Under the pieces are notes generated by a model, which made no database searches, was not told where the DNA came from, and saw only the letters and a program-made list of their open reading frames with translations. From Aporrectodea caliginosa (Eukaryota; Annelida; Clitellata; Crassiclitellata; Lumbricidae): a stretch of 64,000 nucleotides of DNA. Where the stretch lies: assembly GCA_020284085.1 (NCBI GenBank), contig JACEVL010000045.1, forward strand, positions 1,154,501-1,218,500. Reading direction: 5' to 3'. Position numbers and translations under genes: made by a program. Numbering within the stretch: the stretch's first letter is position 1; every line of letters begins with the position of its first letter. Shown piece after piece: positions 9,574 to 19,639 of the stretch.

Positions 9574-10671
9574 CAGCGTTTCCCAAACTGTTGGTAGCGA
9601 CCCACAGGTGGGTAGCGAGCCGATTTTCGGTGGGTCGCGACAAGTTTTTGAAATGTGCTTTTTAAATATATAAAAATAAAAAATTGGAAAGTAAAAAATC
9701 GAAAAAATTTGAAAATGGTAAAAAATGAAGACATATAGGCCTACGCATATACGGGACAACGTCCACAGTGAAAACTTGGATAGGCAACGACCGCAGCTAA
9801 GTGTTGCCATCCACCGACCATAGCGCGCTTCTAACTCGCGTAATGTCAAACGTAAATGTTCGCGTTTTTCTGTAGCGACCGTATATGGCCACGACCCTAC
9901 TTATTTTCAATGAATTGATCGGGTGAGGTCGTTGACCACCGCTCGTCCGTTTGAATGGACGCCATGCCATCTAGGGTCCTCGTTCAAGGACCGTGCTAGC
10001 CAGATATTTAAATCTCCTCAATAAGCCAGCGACGGGTAGAGATCCTGAGTGGCCGAGGGGGCTGGTAGCCCGCTCGCCACGTCGGCGGCCCGGGTTCGAT
10101 TCCTGGTCGGTCGGTTTATCAGAGATTAATTTCGGATCTTTACTGCGGGTGGCTCGGTCGCAATATAGACGTGGAGTACGAGGTTGCTTTCTGCCTCCGA
10201 CACTAATCATCTTCGATATGAAAAGTGTCGTTAAGCCGAAGTACAACCAGCGACGGGTAGGCCTAACGAACCGCCATCGGTTCGTTTTCCATCTGGTACA
10301 ACTACAGTGTGCGCGTTAACTTTAAAGCGATCAATCGTCATCAGTGTTACTCGAATTGTTTATTTTTCAATTTCTATCTCTTCTAAGTTTATAGGCCTAC
10401 ACTCTGGCTTATGGGTAACTGGTTAACAAAGAAACCAACAACGACAATCAATCACGACGACCCTTAAACAACGAATTCAAAGCATTCAAAACGAAGAAAA
10501 GTGATGAAAAAGTATCGCTCCGCCTATACCGTACTTAAGAATTGTATTTTCGTGGAATAGAGATGAAGAGATCCCCGGTCACAGTGAGTTCTTTGCTGTG
10601 AAATAGGCCTACTCGCGACAGGTTGTCGTTCCAAAAATTGGGTCGCGCTGCTAAAAGGTTTGGAAGCACTG
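9574..10671. mobile_element. hAT-like non-autonomous element
   Basis: Left end cagcgtttcccaaactgttg and right end (reverse complement) cagtgcttccaaaccttt form imperfect inverted ends, with 'gggtcgcg' next to each. This is the classic 'CAG..GTTCCCAAAC..GGGTCGC' hAT-type terminus. No transposase remains. A SINE is nested at 10040-10246. The target duplication has decayed. Confidence 0.55.
10040..10246 (+). mobile_element. tRNA-Leu/Ser-like SINE with 14-bp TSD
   Basis: Bounded by perfect 14-bp direct repeats ccagcgacgggtag (10026-10039 and 10247-10260). Head 'gagtggccgaggggg' (A box) and 'gggttcgattcc' (B box) resemble a type II tRNA. Inserted inside the hAT-like element. Confidence 0.8.
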
Positions 10672-11228
10672 CCCTAGGCTACTCTGCTAGGCAATGTATA
10701 TAATAATTATATAAGCTAACGATGAAACATGTAGACCTACTATGGAGCCTAATAGTATTCCAGAACACCACGATGACTGTTACAATTCCAGCTAAACTAT
10801 AAATGTTGCTAATATCTATCTGAAACTCTGATCGAGCTAACTGAGACGCTGCTTTGTGTGAAGAAAAATGGAATATAGGGCAGCAGCTAGTAGATCTGTT
10901 TACTACGCGGCCTATTGGACTACTTTATTTAAATACGATGAAACCGAACTACGTCAAGTGATATGATAAGCTGCTCTATGATAAAAGTGGCGCTTGATGA
11001 ATTCGTACGAAGAACGCTATGATTAATGAGTAAAATAATCTGCATGCGGTTAAGAAAAAAGAATAGGCCTGGTTATAAGTTACGTAAACGAACATTAAGT
11101 GAAGCCTGAAGGAAGAGAGAAAAAATAGTTCCAAGTACTGTGTATATATGCCTATAGATAATAGAATGAACAGATTGATGCGGCCTCCTACGCTGGTTTC
11201 GATGCATGCAGCCTGGCCATAATTTATG
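10672..11228. other. No gene seen
   Basis: AT-rich unique-looking sequence with no long frame, RNA-like fold or recognised repeat. Confidence 0.5.
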
Positions 11229-11379
11229 CAGGGTGCGGCGTTACCCCTCTAAATTTTCGAAAAAACATAGGTATCACCTAAAAAAACATAGAAAAACACA
11301 GACACGTTTTCAAAGGAATACGTGTGGAATTAGTTAAAATTAGCAATGAAGCACAGCAGTACTACGGCAGGTAACACAT

Positions 11380-12408
11380 TTGCTACATAAATTAATCACC
11401 AGAAATCAGAAACACATACCTGCCACAAATATTATTGCTGCAATTAAGCTTAGGATGATAGTAGGATCATTGGATCAATGCATCAACCTTGACTCTGCAC
11501 CTACCCACACATTCACTGCAAATTCTCCTGTCCGCAACCTTGGTGTAATTTTTGACCAAAACCTCAGCTTCGCCGATCACATCACCCATCTTTCTCGCTC
11601 TTGCTTCATGCATATCCGTGACCTCCGTAGAATCCGTCCTATGCTTGACTTCAAAACTGCATCCAACAATAGCTACATCTATAGTTCACGCTAAATTAGA
11701 CTACTGCAATTCTCTTTTCCTAAACATAGATATCACTCAAATAAACCGCCTCCAAGCAATTCAGAATGCCCTAGCCCGTGCTGTCACCAAAACCCCCAAA
11801 TACCATCACATCACTCCTGTCCTCGAATCACTCCACTGGCTCAAAATTCTTGAACGAATAGAATACAAAATCATCTCACTCACGTACAACACACTTCAAA
11901 CCTCCCAGCCCTCCTATCTCCGTCAGTTGTTCACGATCCAGCCACTTCCGTCCAACCCGCTCCTCCTCCTCCCTAACACTGCTCCGCCCTTCCGTCACCT
12001 CATCACTTAAAATTTTCCAATCGCTCCATAGCCATAGCTGTTCCACCTCTTTGGAACAAACTTCCGCCAGCACTACGACAAATATCTGACCCATCCTACG
12101 AAGTCACCAAAACTCCACCTCTCGCTATCTCTCCACAGGTCTTTCACTCGAAACTGAAAACACTGCTTTTGACAAATCCTATCCTGAATCCAACACTTCT
12201 CCCTGCCTACCTCGCCGTCTGAACACCAAACACCATCCACCTTAGCCGCCTGCCTGTCTGCCTGCCTGACTCTCTGGACTTTGACCCCTGCCTATCGATT
12301 TTGATTTTATTGAGCGCCTGTGAATAAGCTGGTTCCCGCGACTTCGCTTTTGTGGGCGCTGTAGAAGTTCCGAGTTTACGATTACGATTACGATTACAGT
12401 TGTTAAAA
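11380..12408 (+). mobile_element. CR1-like LINE, 3' half of RT
   Basis: Two overlapping frames give NLGVIFDQNLSFADHI, 'AKLDYCNSLFLN', LQAIQNALARAV, 'KYHHITPVLESLHWLKI', PPLWNKLPPAL and FHSKLKTLLL, the post-catalytic part of a CR1/L2-like reverse transcriptase. A one-base frame change near 11650 breaks it. Ends with 'gcgcctgtgaataagctgg...gggcgctgtag' and (attacg)n, the tail seen throughout the window. Confidence 0.75.
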
Positions 12409-12429
12409 AAGATGCATCTTCGTCAAAGG

Positions 12430-12720
12430 TTACTAGTTCAGCTTTATTTTTCTGGACGGTCCTTTCCAGTTTCTAGCAGTAACGTTTGTGACACCGCCCT
12501 TCTTTCACATCTTCAACGACAGATTTTGGAGGTTTCCACATGTAACAGCAAGCACCTTGATATTTGATTGCTTCCTTTGCAATTAGTCTCTTCGCTACAG
12601 TGTCGCAATGTAGTCTGTCTGCTTTGTTTTCACAAGATTCATATAAGAGAAAACTCTTTCCACACTAGCTGAAGAGTGGAGCAATGCCAGAATCTGACAC
12701 ATGAAGTTGGACAAAAGACC
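12430..12720 (-). pseudogene. hAT transposase C-terminal fragment
   Basis: Minus frame reads FMCQILALLHSSASVERVFS then YMNLVKTKQ, the conserved hAT dimerisation block (LPHS.A.VER.FS..N..KTK). The frame continues about 20 residues and decays. Upstream transposase parts are absent, displaced by the LINE. Confidence 0.75.
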
Positions 12721-12939
12721 GTATTTTGGCTGGTTTTAGTGAAGTGCCGAGTGTTGAGTCCCTATTTTATGAAAATGCCTTAAATAAATTTAAGTAATGC
12801 TTTAGGAATTGCTGAAAAAGTACCTTTTTAACACGTAAAAACTTGAAAAAAACATAGCTTTTGGACAACAAACCTAGAAACATAGACACGACCAAAAAAA
12901 CATAGATCTTGGAGGGAAAACATAGGAGTGTTAACACTG

Positions 12940-13373
12940 GTCGAGGCTAAGGCGGATGAATCACAAGCGGGTCTAGTAGACAGACCGTGTCAAGTATCAT
13001 ACCGACCAATCACAGGCGACCTCTCATATCGACCAATCACAGACGACTTCTCATACCGACATAATATTCTCACAAATATATCTCACAAAATCAGCGTAGA
13101 AAATAAATATCAACATGTCGAAGCTCAAATAATTCTTTACGTAAATGGAAGTTGAATTGACAAGAATAATTGCGTAAATGGAAGCTTGATTGGGTAAAAT
13201 AATTGCGTAACTGGAAGCCGGATTGGGTAAAATAATGGTAATCCTCCAGTTTAGGCCTAGGTACCAAAATTTTTGCATTGGTATCCATTGAAACTGCAGT
13301 TTATATTTTCATCAATCCCACTTCTATTTAATGTGAATTCTTTTCATCAATCCAATTACTTCCATTTAAGCAG

Positions 13374-13375
<2 letters not shown>
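12940..13375. other. Short imperfect tandem repeats, no gene
   Basis: At 12975-13060 three copies of about 30 bp 'ataccgaccaatcacagrcgac', and at 13130-13240 three copies of about 34 bp 'aataattgcgtaaatggaag..tgattggg'. No coding sequence. Confidence 0.5.
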
Positions 13376-13443
<68 letters not shown>

Positions 13444-13490
13444 TAGAGAGAGAGAGAGAGAGAGAAAGAGAGACAGACAGACAGACAGAC

Positions 13491-13532
<42 letters not shown>

Positions 13533-13600
13533 GTCAGTTAGAGACCTCGAGAGAAAGAAAAAGAGAGACACAGAGAGACAGAAACAGAGATATATAATAT
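13376..13600. repeat. (GA)n microsatellite
   Basis: About 200 bp of ga/gaca repeat; open frames across it are artefacts. Confidence 0.95.
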
Positions 13601-14312
13601 TTAGGTAGAAATAAACAGAGTACAGAAAAAGAAATTAAAGGAGAGGGATTGACACATACAGACAGAGGGTTTGGTATCGTAATCGTAATTTCAAGATTTC
13701 TACAGCGTCAACGAAACGATGCCACTCAGTCGAAAACAATTATTATCAACAAAAGGAGGTTCGTTTCAAGGCCAAGATCCAGAGGTAAGTAAGACTGGTG
13801 GACAGTCAAACGTGCCAAACGGCTACTGTGGATTGTGTTTAGAATTTAAACAGCGAGAGGGTAAGAGAAAGAGGGAGTGGAGAAACGAAAATTTCGTCGA
13901 CTCATGAATTGCGTAATACTGTAGTGTCTTCCCTTAATAAGCCAGAAGTGTCTAGCTGTAAGCCACAAGGTGTCTTCCGTTATCTGATTGTAGCACATTG
14001 CTGCAGTTATTCCTGTGGTTGAGAGATTATTTCTTAATTAATTCATACCAGATAGTTACAAGAGATCAAACAACATTCCTCAAAAATAGTCTTTAATTTT
14101 AAGGATCAAATAATTCTTTCATTATTTTTTTACTTCACAGATAAAAGAAGTTTTTCTAACATAGTTTCCATATTTTTATCGATCAAAGAAGTCTCTAACA
14201 GATTTTCATTTAGAATTTAAAATAGAATCCTTTAAGTTTAAAACGTTAAACATAATTATGTAAAAAACTACTGATCGGTTTCCGATTGGCTTTTGCCCGA
14301 AGCGAGAGTTTC
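13601..14312. other. 3' flank of G3, no gene seen
   Basis: Contains a short minus-strand retroelement tail near 13670-13710 ('atcgtaatttcaagatttctacagcg') and a diverged copy of 4230-4450. No open frame with recognisable content. Confidence 0.4.
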
Positions 14313-14765
14313 CTAATTAGATCGTTTCTTGATTCCCTTCCCAGTTCCCCGATTCTTAGGTCTTCCCACTGCCGAAGAATTTTCCGGAGAGTAGGTGCGG
14401 ACATAAACGATTCCCCGTTCGGCAGTTATGCACTCATCCTGTCCCTGCTTCTTGTTCTGACAGAGAGGGTCATTCAAGTATTTCTCGATGAGCTCCTCTT
14501 CCAGATCGCAAACGGTGCTCTCTTTCATAAGCCGCGTGTAGTTGACGCGACTGAGTGGGAGACCGTAGGACTCTCTGACTCCCTGGTCAGCGTGATGTCC
14601 ACTTTTCCCTCGATTTCGCGCTGCATCCAGTGCACTTTGCCCGGACTCGCTGGCCACGCCTATGTAGAAGAGCTGACGATTACGCTTGGCCCTTTTTATC
14701 ACCGGATCAAGCGAGTCCTTTGGGGTCAGAAGATACAGGTTGTTCTTGCGGTTCGACATCTCGTT
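14313..14765 (-). CDS. G3: GIY-YIG-like family exon, intact
   Basis: Terminal exon of about 150 codons. The acceptor cacag just above 14765 gives phase 0 and NEMSNRKNN; a better pyrimidine tract lies before ttttgcag at 14783-14790 but would give another phase. Motifs in order: FYIGVAS, 'LDAARNRGKSGHHADQ', 'LSRVNYTRLMKEST', LEEELI, LCQN, 'GQDECITAERGIVYVRTY', then a basic tail of about 25 residues (SPENSSAVGRPKNRGTGKG) not found in the others. All key family residues are present. An R block at 16266-16480 lies upstream, with no C exon between, so this member may lack the zinc/coiled-coil head. Confidence 0.6.
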   Translation of the reverse strand, partial: NEMSNRKNNLYLLTPKDSLDPVIKRAKRNRQLFYIGVASESGQSALDAARNRGKSGHHADQGVRESYGLPLSRVNYTRLMKESTVCDLEEELIEKYLNDPLCQNKKQGQDECITAERGIVYVRTYSPENSSAVGRPKNRGTGKGIKKRSN

Positions 14766-14810
14766 CTGTGACTGGCGTTCTGCAAAAGGAAATATATCTG
14801 AAGGTACCAA

Positions 14811-16265
14811 GATAGGCCTAATGTAGGCCTAATACGGCCTCGGCCTCATCCCCCTGCATTTACATGGGCATTAGACAGGATAAGGCTTTTGTATGGATAT
14901 CATATTCAGTGGCGTCCCCTGCAGGGTTGTTGCCATACAGTGCGGTAACTCATGTTGTCACCATGTTGTGACCGTAGCTCATTAGAAGGTTCAAAAAAGT
15001 AAATAAATTAGCAGCTTCAGCTTTAGGCAAATTGATACAGTATAATAATGCAAGCTGGGCTTACGAAAAATGTTTTCGTGTTATATGTTATTCGTAATTT
15101 AAAGATAATAAATTTCTGAAACTCTGTACAAGATCTTTTTAGACAGCCACGTTGTCATTTTTGTATCATCCCTCTGAAGAGGTCACCCGGTGCGGCCCGC
15201 ACCCCTCGGACGTCACTGCCCATATTGGAACATGGGTTCTGCATGGGCTCCAAGTGAGCATTTTGACAGGGTCCCACTTTACACCCTTTGCAAAACTTCT
15301 TGATCCGACAACTGACCACCGTAATACTATATATATCGAACCCCACCCGACCAAAAAATCACCAATCCACAACTGGCTTTTACCACAGTTTATAATCCTA
15401 AGACGAATAATGATTTGTGTTGGCCTAATGCAATGAAAGTGTCCGAAATCACTCAGTGCCACACAAGGGCAGCGTCATTCATTCATTTATTCATTGATTT
15501 CAAGAATTTATATAGCGCCTCTTCAAGAAGCCTACTCAGAGTCGCTCCCAGTCCAAGAATTCACGGTCATACCAAGATGTCCTATATAAGGCGCCTGTAT
15601 AGAACGTTGATGAAGCGTCCCTAGGTAACAGGCGTATCTCCAATGGGAGACCACTCCAGATAGAGGCACATATACAACGGAGAAATGGACCAACTTAGAC
15701 ACAGTCACTATATCAAATCAAGCCCAGAAGAGCCAGGTTGTTTGGTGAGTTCCGGTGCCAGGTCAGAATTCGGGGGAGGGGTGTCAAACCGAAGAGAAAA
15801 CTCGGAGTTACGGTGGAAATCGTTGGCGTTTGTGGTTATGGCATGGTGCAGGAGCAGAACCAGCATAGCAGAGCTTGAACAGTTTGGTTTTCAGTCTTGA
15901 CCGGGTTGACCCTGCCAGCAAGCCCACGCGGAGCCCATGTAGGACCCGCATTTCCACACGGGACCCGTAAGGAGCCCACATTGGTTCCAGTAAATGTTGG
16001 CAGGGAAGTGAAATGCTGTAGGACAAAAAAGGCAGACGAAGAAGTGCTCAGATCGACAGGCGAGAGAGGGCGCGAACGAACTGGCGAAAACAGTGTTTAA
16101 AGTGGTATGGGAACTGTGGGAACGGCGTTCCCACTGCTCTGGAAATTTTAATAAAACTTTTCGTCGGAGTTCCCACTGCTCACCCAAACCACTTTAACAA
16201 CTGGTCGAAAGCCAGTTAAAGCGAGGTGGCTGATAACTAACTAGAAAAGATTACATAGAACTTAC
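14811..16265. repeat. Segmental duplication copy A (intron 1 of G3)
   Basis: Matches 34890-36197 almost throughout: 'ggcctcatcc.c..gcattt.catgggcattag' at the left, the 'atcatccctctgaag' to 'cacccgacc' block at 15160-15360, a minus-strand LINE tail near 15480-15560, and 'gaagagccaggttg...gtgccaggtcagaat' at 15720. It lies between G3 and its R block, as copy B lies between G8 and its R block. Confidence 0.65.
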
Positions 16266-16480
16266 TTCAAAGGTGAAGACGTTGAAAATTCTCGTTTCTC
16301 TACAGAATCGAATTCCAGCGTGTCTAAAGTCGTTGTTCGACGTACCGAGTTTCCAAACCCAATGCAATTCCAATTCCCTCATAACCGTGGTTTTGTTAAT
16401 TAATAAGCAACTCTTCCCGCGTTTTAGTTTGAACCAATGATTGACCTCTACTCATCTGTTGGCCCACTCATCTCGCTGCA
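16266..16480 (-). promoter_or_regulatory. R2: putative promoter and 5' UTR exon
   Basis: On the minus strand: CCAAT boxes in both orientations (16434-16444 region), an AT-rich 'ttattaattaac' about 25 bp on, then about 130 bp ending in a strong donor, ctttgaa|gtaagt at 16266/16265. The donor and CCAAT pair are conserved in R3, R5 and R7 with similar spacing (165-197 bp). Reading: start region plus non-coding exon for G3. It could instead be a repeat that happens to contain these words. Confidence 0.35.
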
Positions 16481-17906
16481 AGAATGGCTCTCAATCCGAA
16501 AGTTATAGATAGACCCATTGGAAAACACGCAGCTCTCTGTTTTGCAAAAAGTTATAACCATCGTCATTTTTAGCCTACAGTAGGCCTGCCATCACGCGTG
16601 GGCGAGCAGTGAGATTGTCTGTGGCAATGTGATATTTTGGGCAGCGCGCTGGGTTGCAATCAAACGACTGCCAGTCGGAGTTTGCTGTACGGACTCTGTA
16701 GGTACTAGTAACTGCCTCTACGCCTCGCATTGAGATTTCCTCGCAATATGTGCATTAAATAAGCAAATAAATGGATAAAAGTAAACAACAAATAAACGAA
16801 TGAATTAAAAATTATCGAGAAAACTGGCGCATAACTAATAATTATATCCTGTATAAGTCACTACACTTGTATTAGCATCACGGTTCATCTAAGCCTTCTA
16901 AGGTGTAAAGGTTGTCTCATATTCTGATAGCCATAAACTGAAAAGATTGGTTGTAGGCTAATCTCTTCATTTTCCTTCAGCGCATTTAATTCAGGTCTAA
17001 AAACGAGTGAGTAGACTGGTGACCTGCGCTTTGCTGTAGAGTAGAAATTTGAAGTCTACGATGACGATTACTGCTTGGTGACAGCGGACCGTTGTGCGCA
17101 AACAACTTCCCAAGCAGGATCGTTGCAGTGGGTCGAACCAATAAATCAGTGAACCATCTACAAGTGAGCATGCTGGGCAAACAATCGTACTGAATACTAA
17201 TCACTTCCATTGAAATTCTGTTTGAACAGAACTATTATGTTAAGTACAAAGACCAATAACAGACCAACAAAACAGCTACACCAACAGCTCATGCGATTAT
17301 AGAATTAAAATAACTAAATTAAATTAGACACTTCCATTTACCTGAAAAATGTTTGCTAACTGACAATAATTATTCTATTCTCAATGAATTTCACATCGCC
17401 TAGACTACGGCAGAGGATGACTCTGCATGATTATTGTCCTGGAAAGGCCCTATGAAAAATGTCCTTAACAAATAAATGAGTAAAATAAATTAATTTCTTA
17501 GAGCTCCAAATTTGTAGGGCCTATCTGAAGATTTTACCTTATAGACTATCTGCTAGAGATTGACTATACGGCAGGGTGTATCATGTTGAGTTCGATTTCC
17601 ATTAGTGGTCTAGGTTAGTAGGATTAATAGTTAGCTCTATGGTGAGTACGAGTAGTAGTAAAATTTCATTAAACGAATGCTAATAACAGGTGGAGATGAC
17701 AATGGAGATGATTTATTTGTACCCATCGCCGCCAGATGGCTGGCGTCAGGAAATTATGATAATGAGGATTCACAGATTGATTTCATATCATAAACATTGT
17801 TTTTGTCTGACCGTTATTTCTGTCTTGTAATGCTCAACGTTGTCATCGATTTGATTATTATATTTTAATTAATGATGACCTATGATTGGCAAGCTTAAGT
17901 TCCTAT
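16481..17906. other. R-block distal part and 3' flank of G4
   Basis: 16481-17000 is duplicated at 22180-22680 and 36450-36900. 17500-17900 is duplicated at 50110-50540 ('tagactatctgctagagattg', 'gatggctgg.gtcaggaa'). No gene. A plus-strand start MALNPKVIDRPIGKHAALCF is preserved at 16482 and 22184, but weakly in other copies. Confidence 0.4.
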
Positions 17907-18260
17907 TCAAGATGAGCTTTGCCATTTGTATGTGCTAATGGTGCTATAGCGCTTCTTGGTGTGTTCATATATACGTAGATATACGATTCCTTTTTCAGTT
18001 TCAGGTTTGGTATCTGCTGAATTGTCATTAACACAGAGATGGTGTTGCAAGTAATCACTACGAAGTTCACGGTATAATTCGTCGACTTTCTGCGCTGTGA
18101 TTGGTCGAGTGCAGAAAACCTTTACAAGTTTTAGGTCGCTGTACCTGACTTTTTTGCAAAACCACCTAGGGTAATGCATCTGTCCTTCATGTTCATACAG
18201 TGCGTCCCTGGCCGATTCGCCTTCAATAGCCACCTTAGCTTCCCCCACATAGAGCTCTGC
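17907..18260 (-). CDS. G4: divergent GIY-YIG-like family exon
   Basis: About 115 codons ending YKWQSSS. Visible: LYVGEAK (the FYVGVA strand; its Val codon is GTG, so this is not necessarily a start), 'RDALYEHEGQMHYPR' where HH is reduced to H-Y, 'VRYSDLKLVKVFCTR', 'VDELYRELRS', LCVND and GIVYLRIYEH. The same subtype as G11. The upstream border is unclear because the sequence above 18260 becomes GC-rich and unrelated. C3 lies 3 kb upstream on the same strand with a microsatellite and a LINE between, so splicing of C3 to G4 is possible but unproven. Confidence 0.5.
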   Translation of the reverse strand, partial: AELYVGEAKVAIEGESARDALYEHEGQMHYPRWFCKKVRYSDLKLVKVFCTRPITAQKVDELYRELRSDYLQHHLCVNDNSADTKPETEKGIVYLRIYEHTKKRYSTISTYKWQSSS

Positions 18261-18439
18261 GCCGACTTCATAGTGCCGGCGGCAGCGCGCCGGTCATTTC
18301 CGGTGGGCGGCGGCGGCGCAGCGTGGTCGGCGTAGTGGTCTATTTCACGCCGCTCAAACCTCGGTTGCTGACTGGAAAACCTTTAAGAACTGCACCAATT
18401 TGTCAATGGTTTTCGTTGTTGCAACACTGCGAAGCGCTA

Positions 18440-18765
18440 CCGTGCTGCAATGGTGAAAGAAGAAAGAAGAAAGAAGAAGAAGAAGAAAGAAGAAGAAGAA
18501 GAAGAAGAAGAAAAGAAGAAGAAGAAGAAGAAGAAGAAGAAGAAGAAGAAGAAGAAGAAGAAGGAAGAAGAAGAAGAAGAAGAGAGGAAGAGGAAGAGGA
18601 AGAGGAAGAGGAAGAGGAAGAGGAAGAGGAAGAGGAAGAGGAAGAGGAAGAGGAAAAGAGGAAGAGGAAGAGAAGAGAAGAGGAAGAGGAAGAGGGAAGA
18701 GGAAGAGGAAGAGAAGGAGGAAGAGGTGCAGTAGAAGAGGAAGAGGTGAAGNNNNNNNNATTAAG
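18440..18765. repeat. (GAA)n/(GGAAGA)n tract with gap
   Basis: About 300 bp of purine repeat. The poly-Glu/Lys and poly-Leu frames across it are artefacts. Confidence 0.97.
18752..18759. other. Assembly gap (8 N)
   Basis: Eight undetermined bases at the end of the purine tract. True length unknown. Confidence 0.99.
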
Positions 18766-19085
18766 TCTTCTGGCAAATAATTATTTGACTTTTATAAAGT
18801 TTATTTCCTGTACTGGGCTGTTATATTTCTCAACTGATGACACTAAATAGTGACGTAAATTAGATGTAAATTAGATGAATCCTTGAAAGGACTTACACAA
18901 CGTAAGTGATATCAGACAAAAATAAAATTAATTTAAACAAATAGTAACAGACGGTAAATAAATAAATAAAGTTACATATAAAAAAATAAAAAACAGAAAA
19001 AAACGTGACGAGAAATAAAAAACGAAAAAGACGTTTTGAAGAAATAAAAACGAATTTTTTAAAAAACAACTATGGTTGAGGTGGT
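18766..19085. other. AT-rich, no gene seen
   Basis: A- and T-rich sequence without coding or repeat features, except 'aataaataaata' runs. Confidence 0.5.
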
Positions 19086-19315
19086 GGTGGAGGTGGTGGA
19101 GGTGATGGTGGTGGAGGTGCTGGTGGTGGTGGTAATGGAGGCGATTGTGGTGGAGTTTCTGCCGTTGGTGGTGGTGGTGAAAGTGGTGGTGGTGGAGGGG
19201 TAGGTGTTAAAAGTGGTGGTGGTGGTAGACGTACTGGTGGTGGTGCTGGTAGTGGTAGTCGTGCTGGTGATGGTTTTAGCGGTGCTGGTGGTGGAGGTGG
19301 TGGTCGCGGCGGCGA
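19086..19315. repeat. (GGT)n-rich tract
   Basis: Imperfect ggtggtgga repeat over about 230 bp. The opposite strand would give poly-Thr/Pro, but no bounded frame exists. Confidence 0.85.
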
Positions 19316-19422
19316 TTATGATAATAATCGCCGAGTCTTTCTAGCTTTTCACACAACCATCGCAATCATTATCGGAGTTTTAGCCGGAGTCGACGTCTCT
19401 GCATCTTCTGACTTGTAGACAG

Positions 19423-19461
19423 AATTGTAGACAGCTGCCGTGGCGGCAGCTGTCTACAATT
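19423..19461. repeat. Perfect 18-bp hairpin
   Basis: Arms aattgtagacagctgccg (19423-19440) and its exact complement (19444-19461) separated by tgg. Too short for a normal miRNA precursor. A 'gtagacagaattgtagacag' partial repeat precedes it. Confidence 0.9.
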
Positions 19462-19639
19462 TCGAGATTGAAAGCAACACTTCTTAATTAAGCGAAATCT
19501 TTCCGCATTAAACAAATGCATCTCATCTTAAATGCTACAACCTGTCTGATTGTTGGTGTACCTAGGTTAGGGTATATGTCCATCTTCAGGAGGGACGATG
19601 AAGCTGGATGAACTTGGCTGCCGATGCGCAAATCGTAAT

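Larger units (their letters stand above)
11229..12939 (-). mobile_element. hAT transposon relic with nested LINE
   Basis: Left end 'cagggtgcggcgttacccct' and right end (complement) 'cagtgttaacactcc' are hAT-like termini. Both subterminal regions carry repeated 'aaaacatag' words. The interior holds a hAT transposase fragment (12430-12720) and a plus-strand LINE. No clean 8-bp target duplication survives. Confidence 0.5.

Noticed and set aside
10042..10112. tRNA gene (also at 3950, 5955, 38172, 39640)
   Set aside because: A and B boxes are present, but arms pair poorly and each is the head of a longer dispersed SINE.
14286..14771. 161-codon plus-strand frame
   Set aside because: Antisense of G3; no family or conservation in that frame. 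The same applies to the frame at 104-394 against G1.
16482..16560. Plus-strand peptide MALNPKVIDRPIGKH... as a gene
   Set aside because: Preserved at 22184 and loosely at 25577 and 45015, but broken in the other R copies and followed by stops at different places.
18323..18850. Glu/Lys-rich and Leu-rich frames at the purine tract
   Set aside because: They are translations of a (GAA)n microsatellite and cross an assembly gap.
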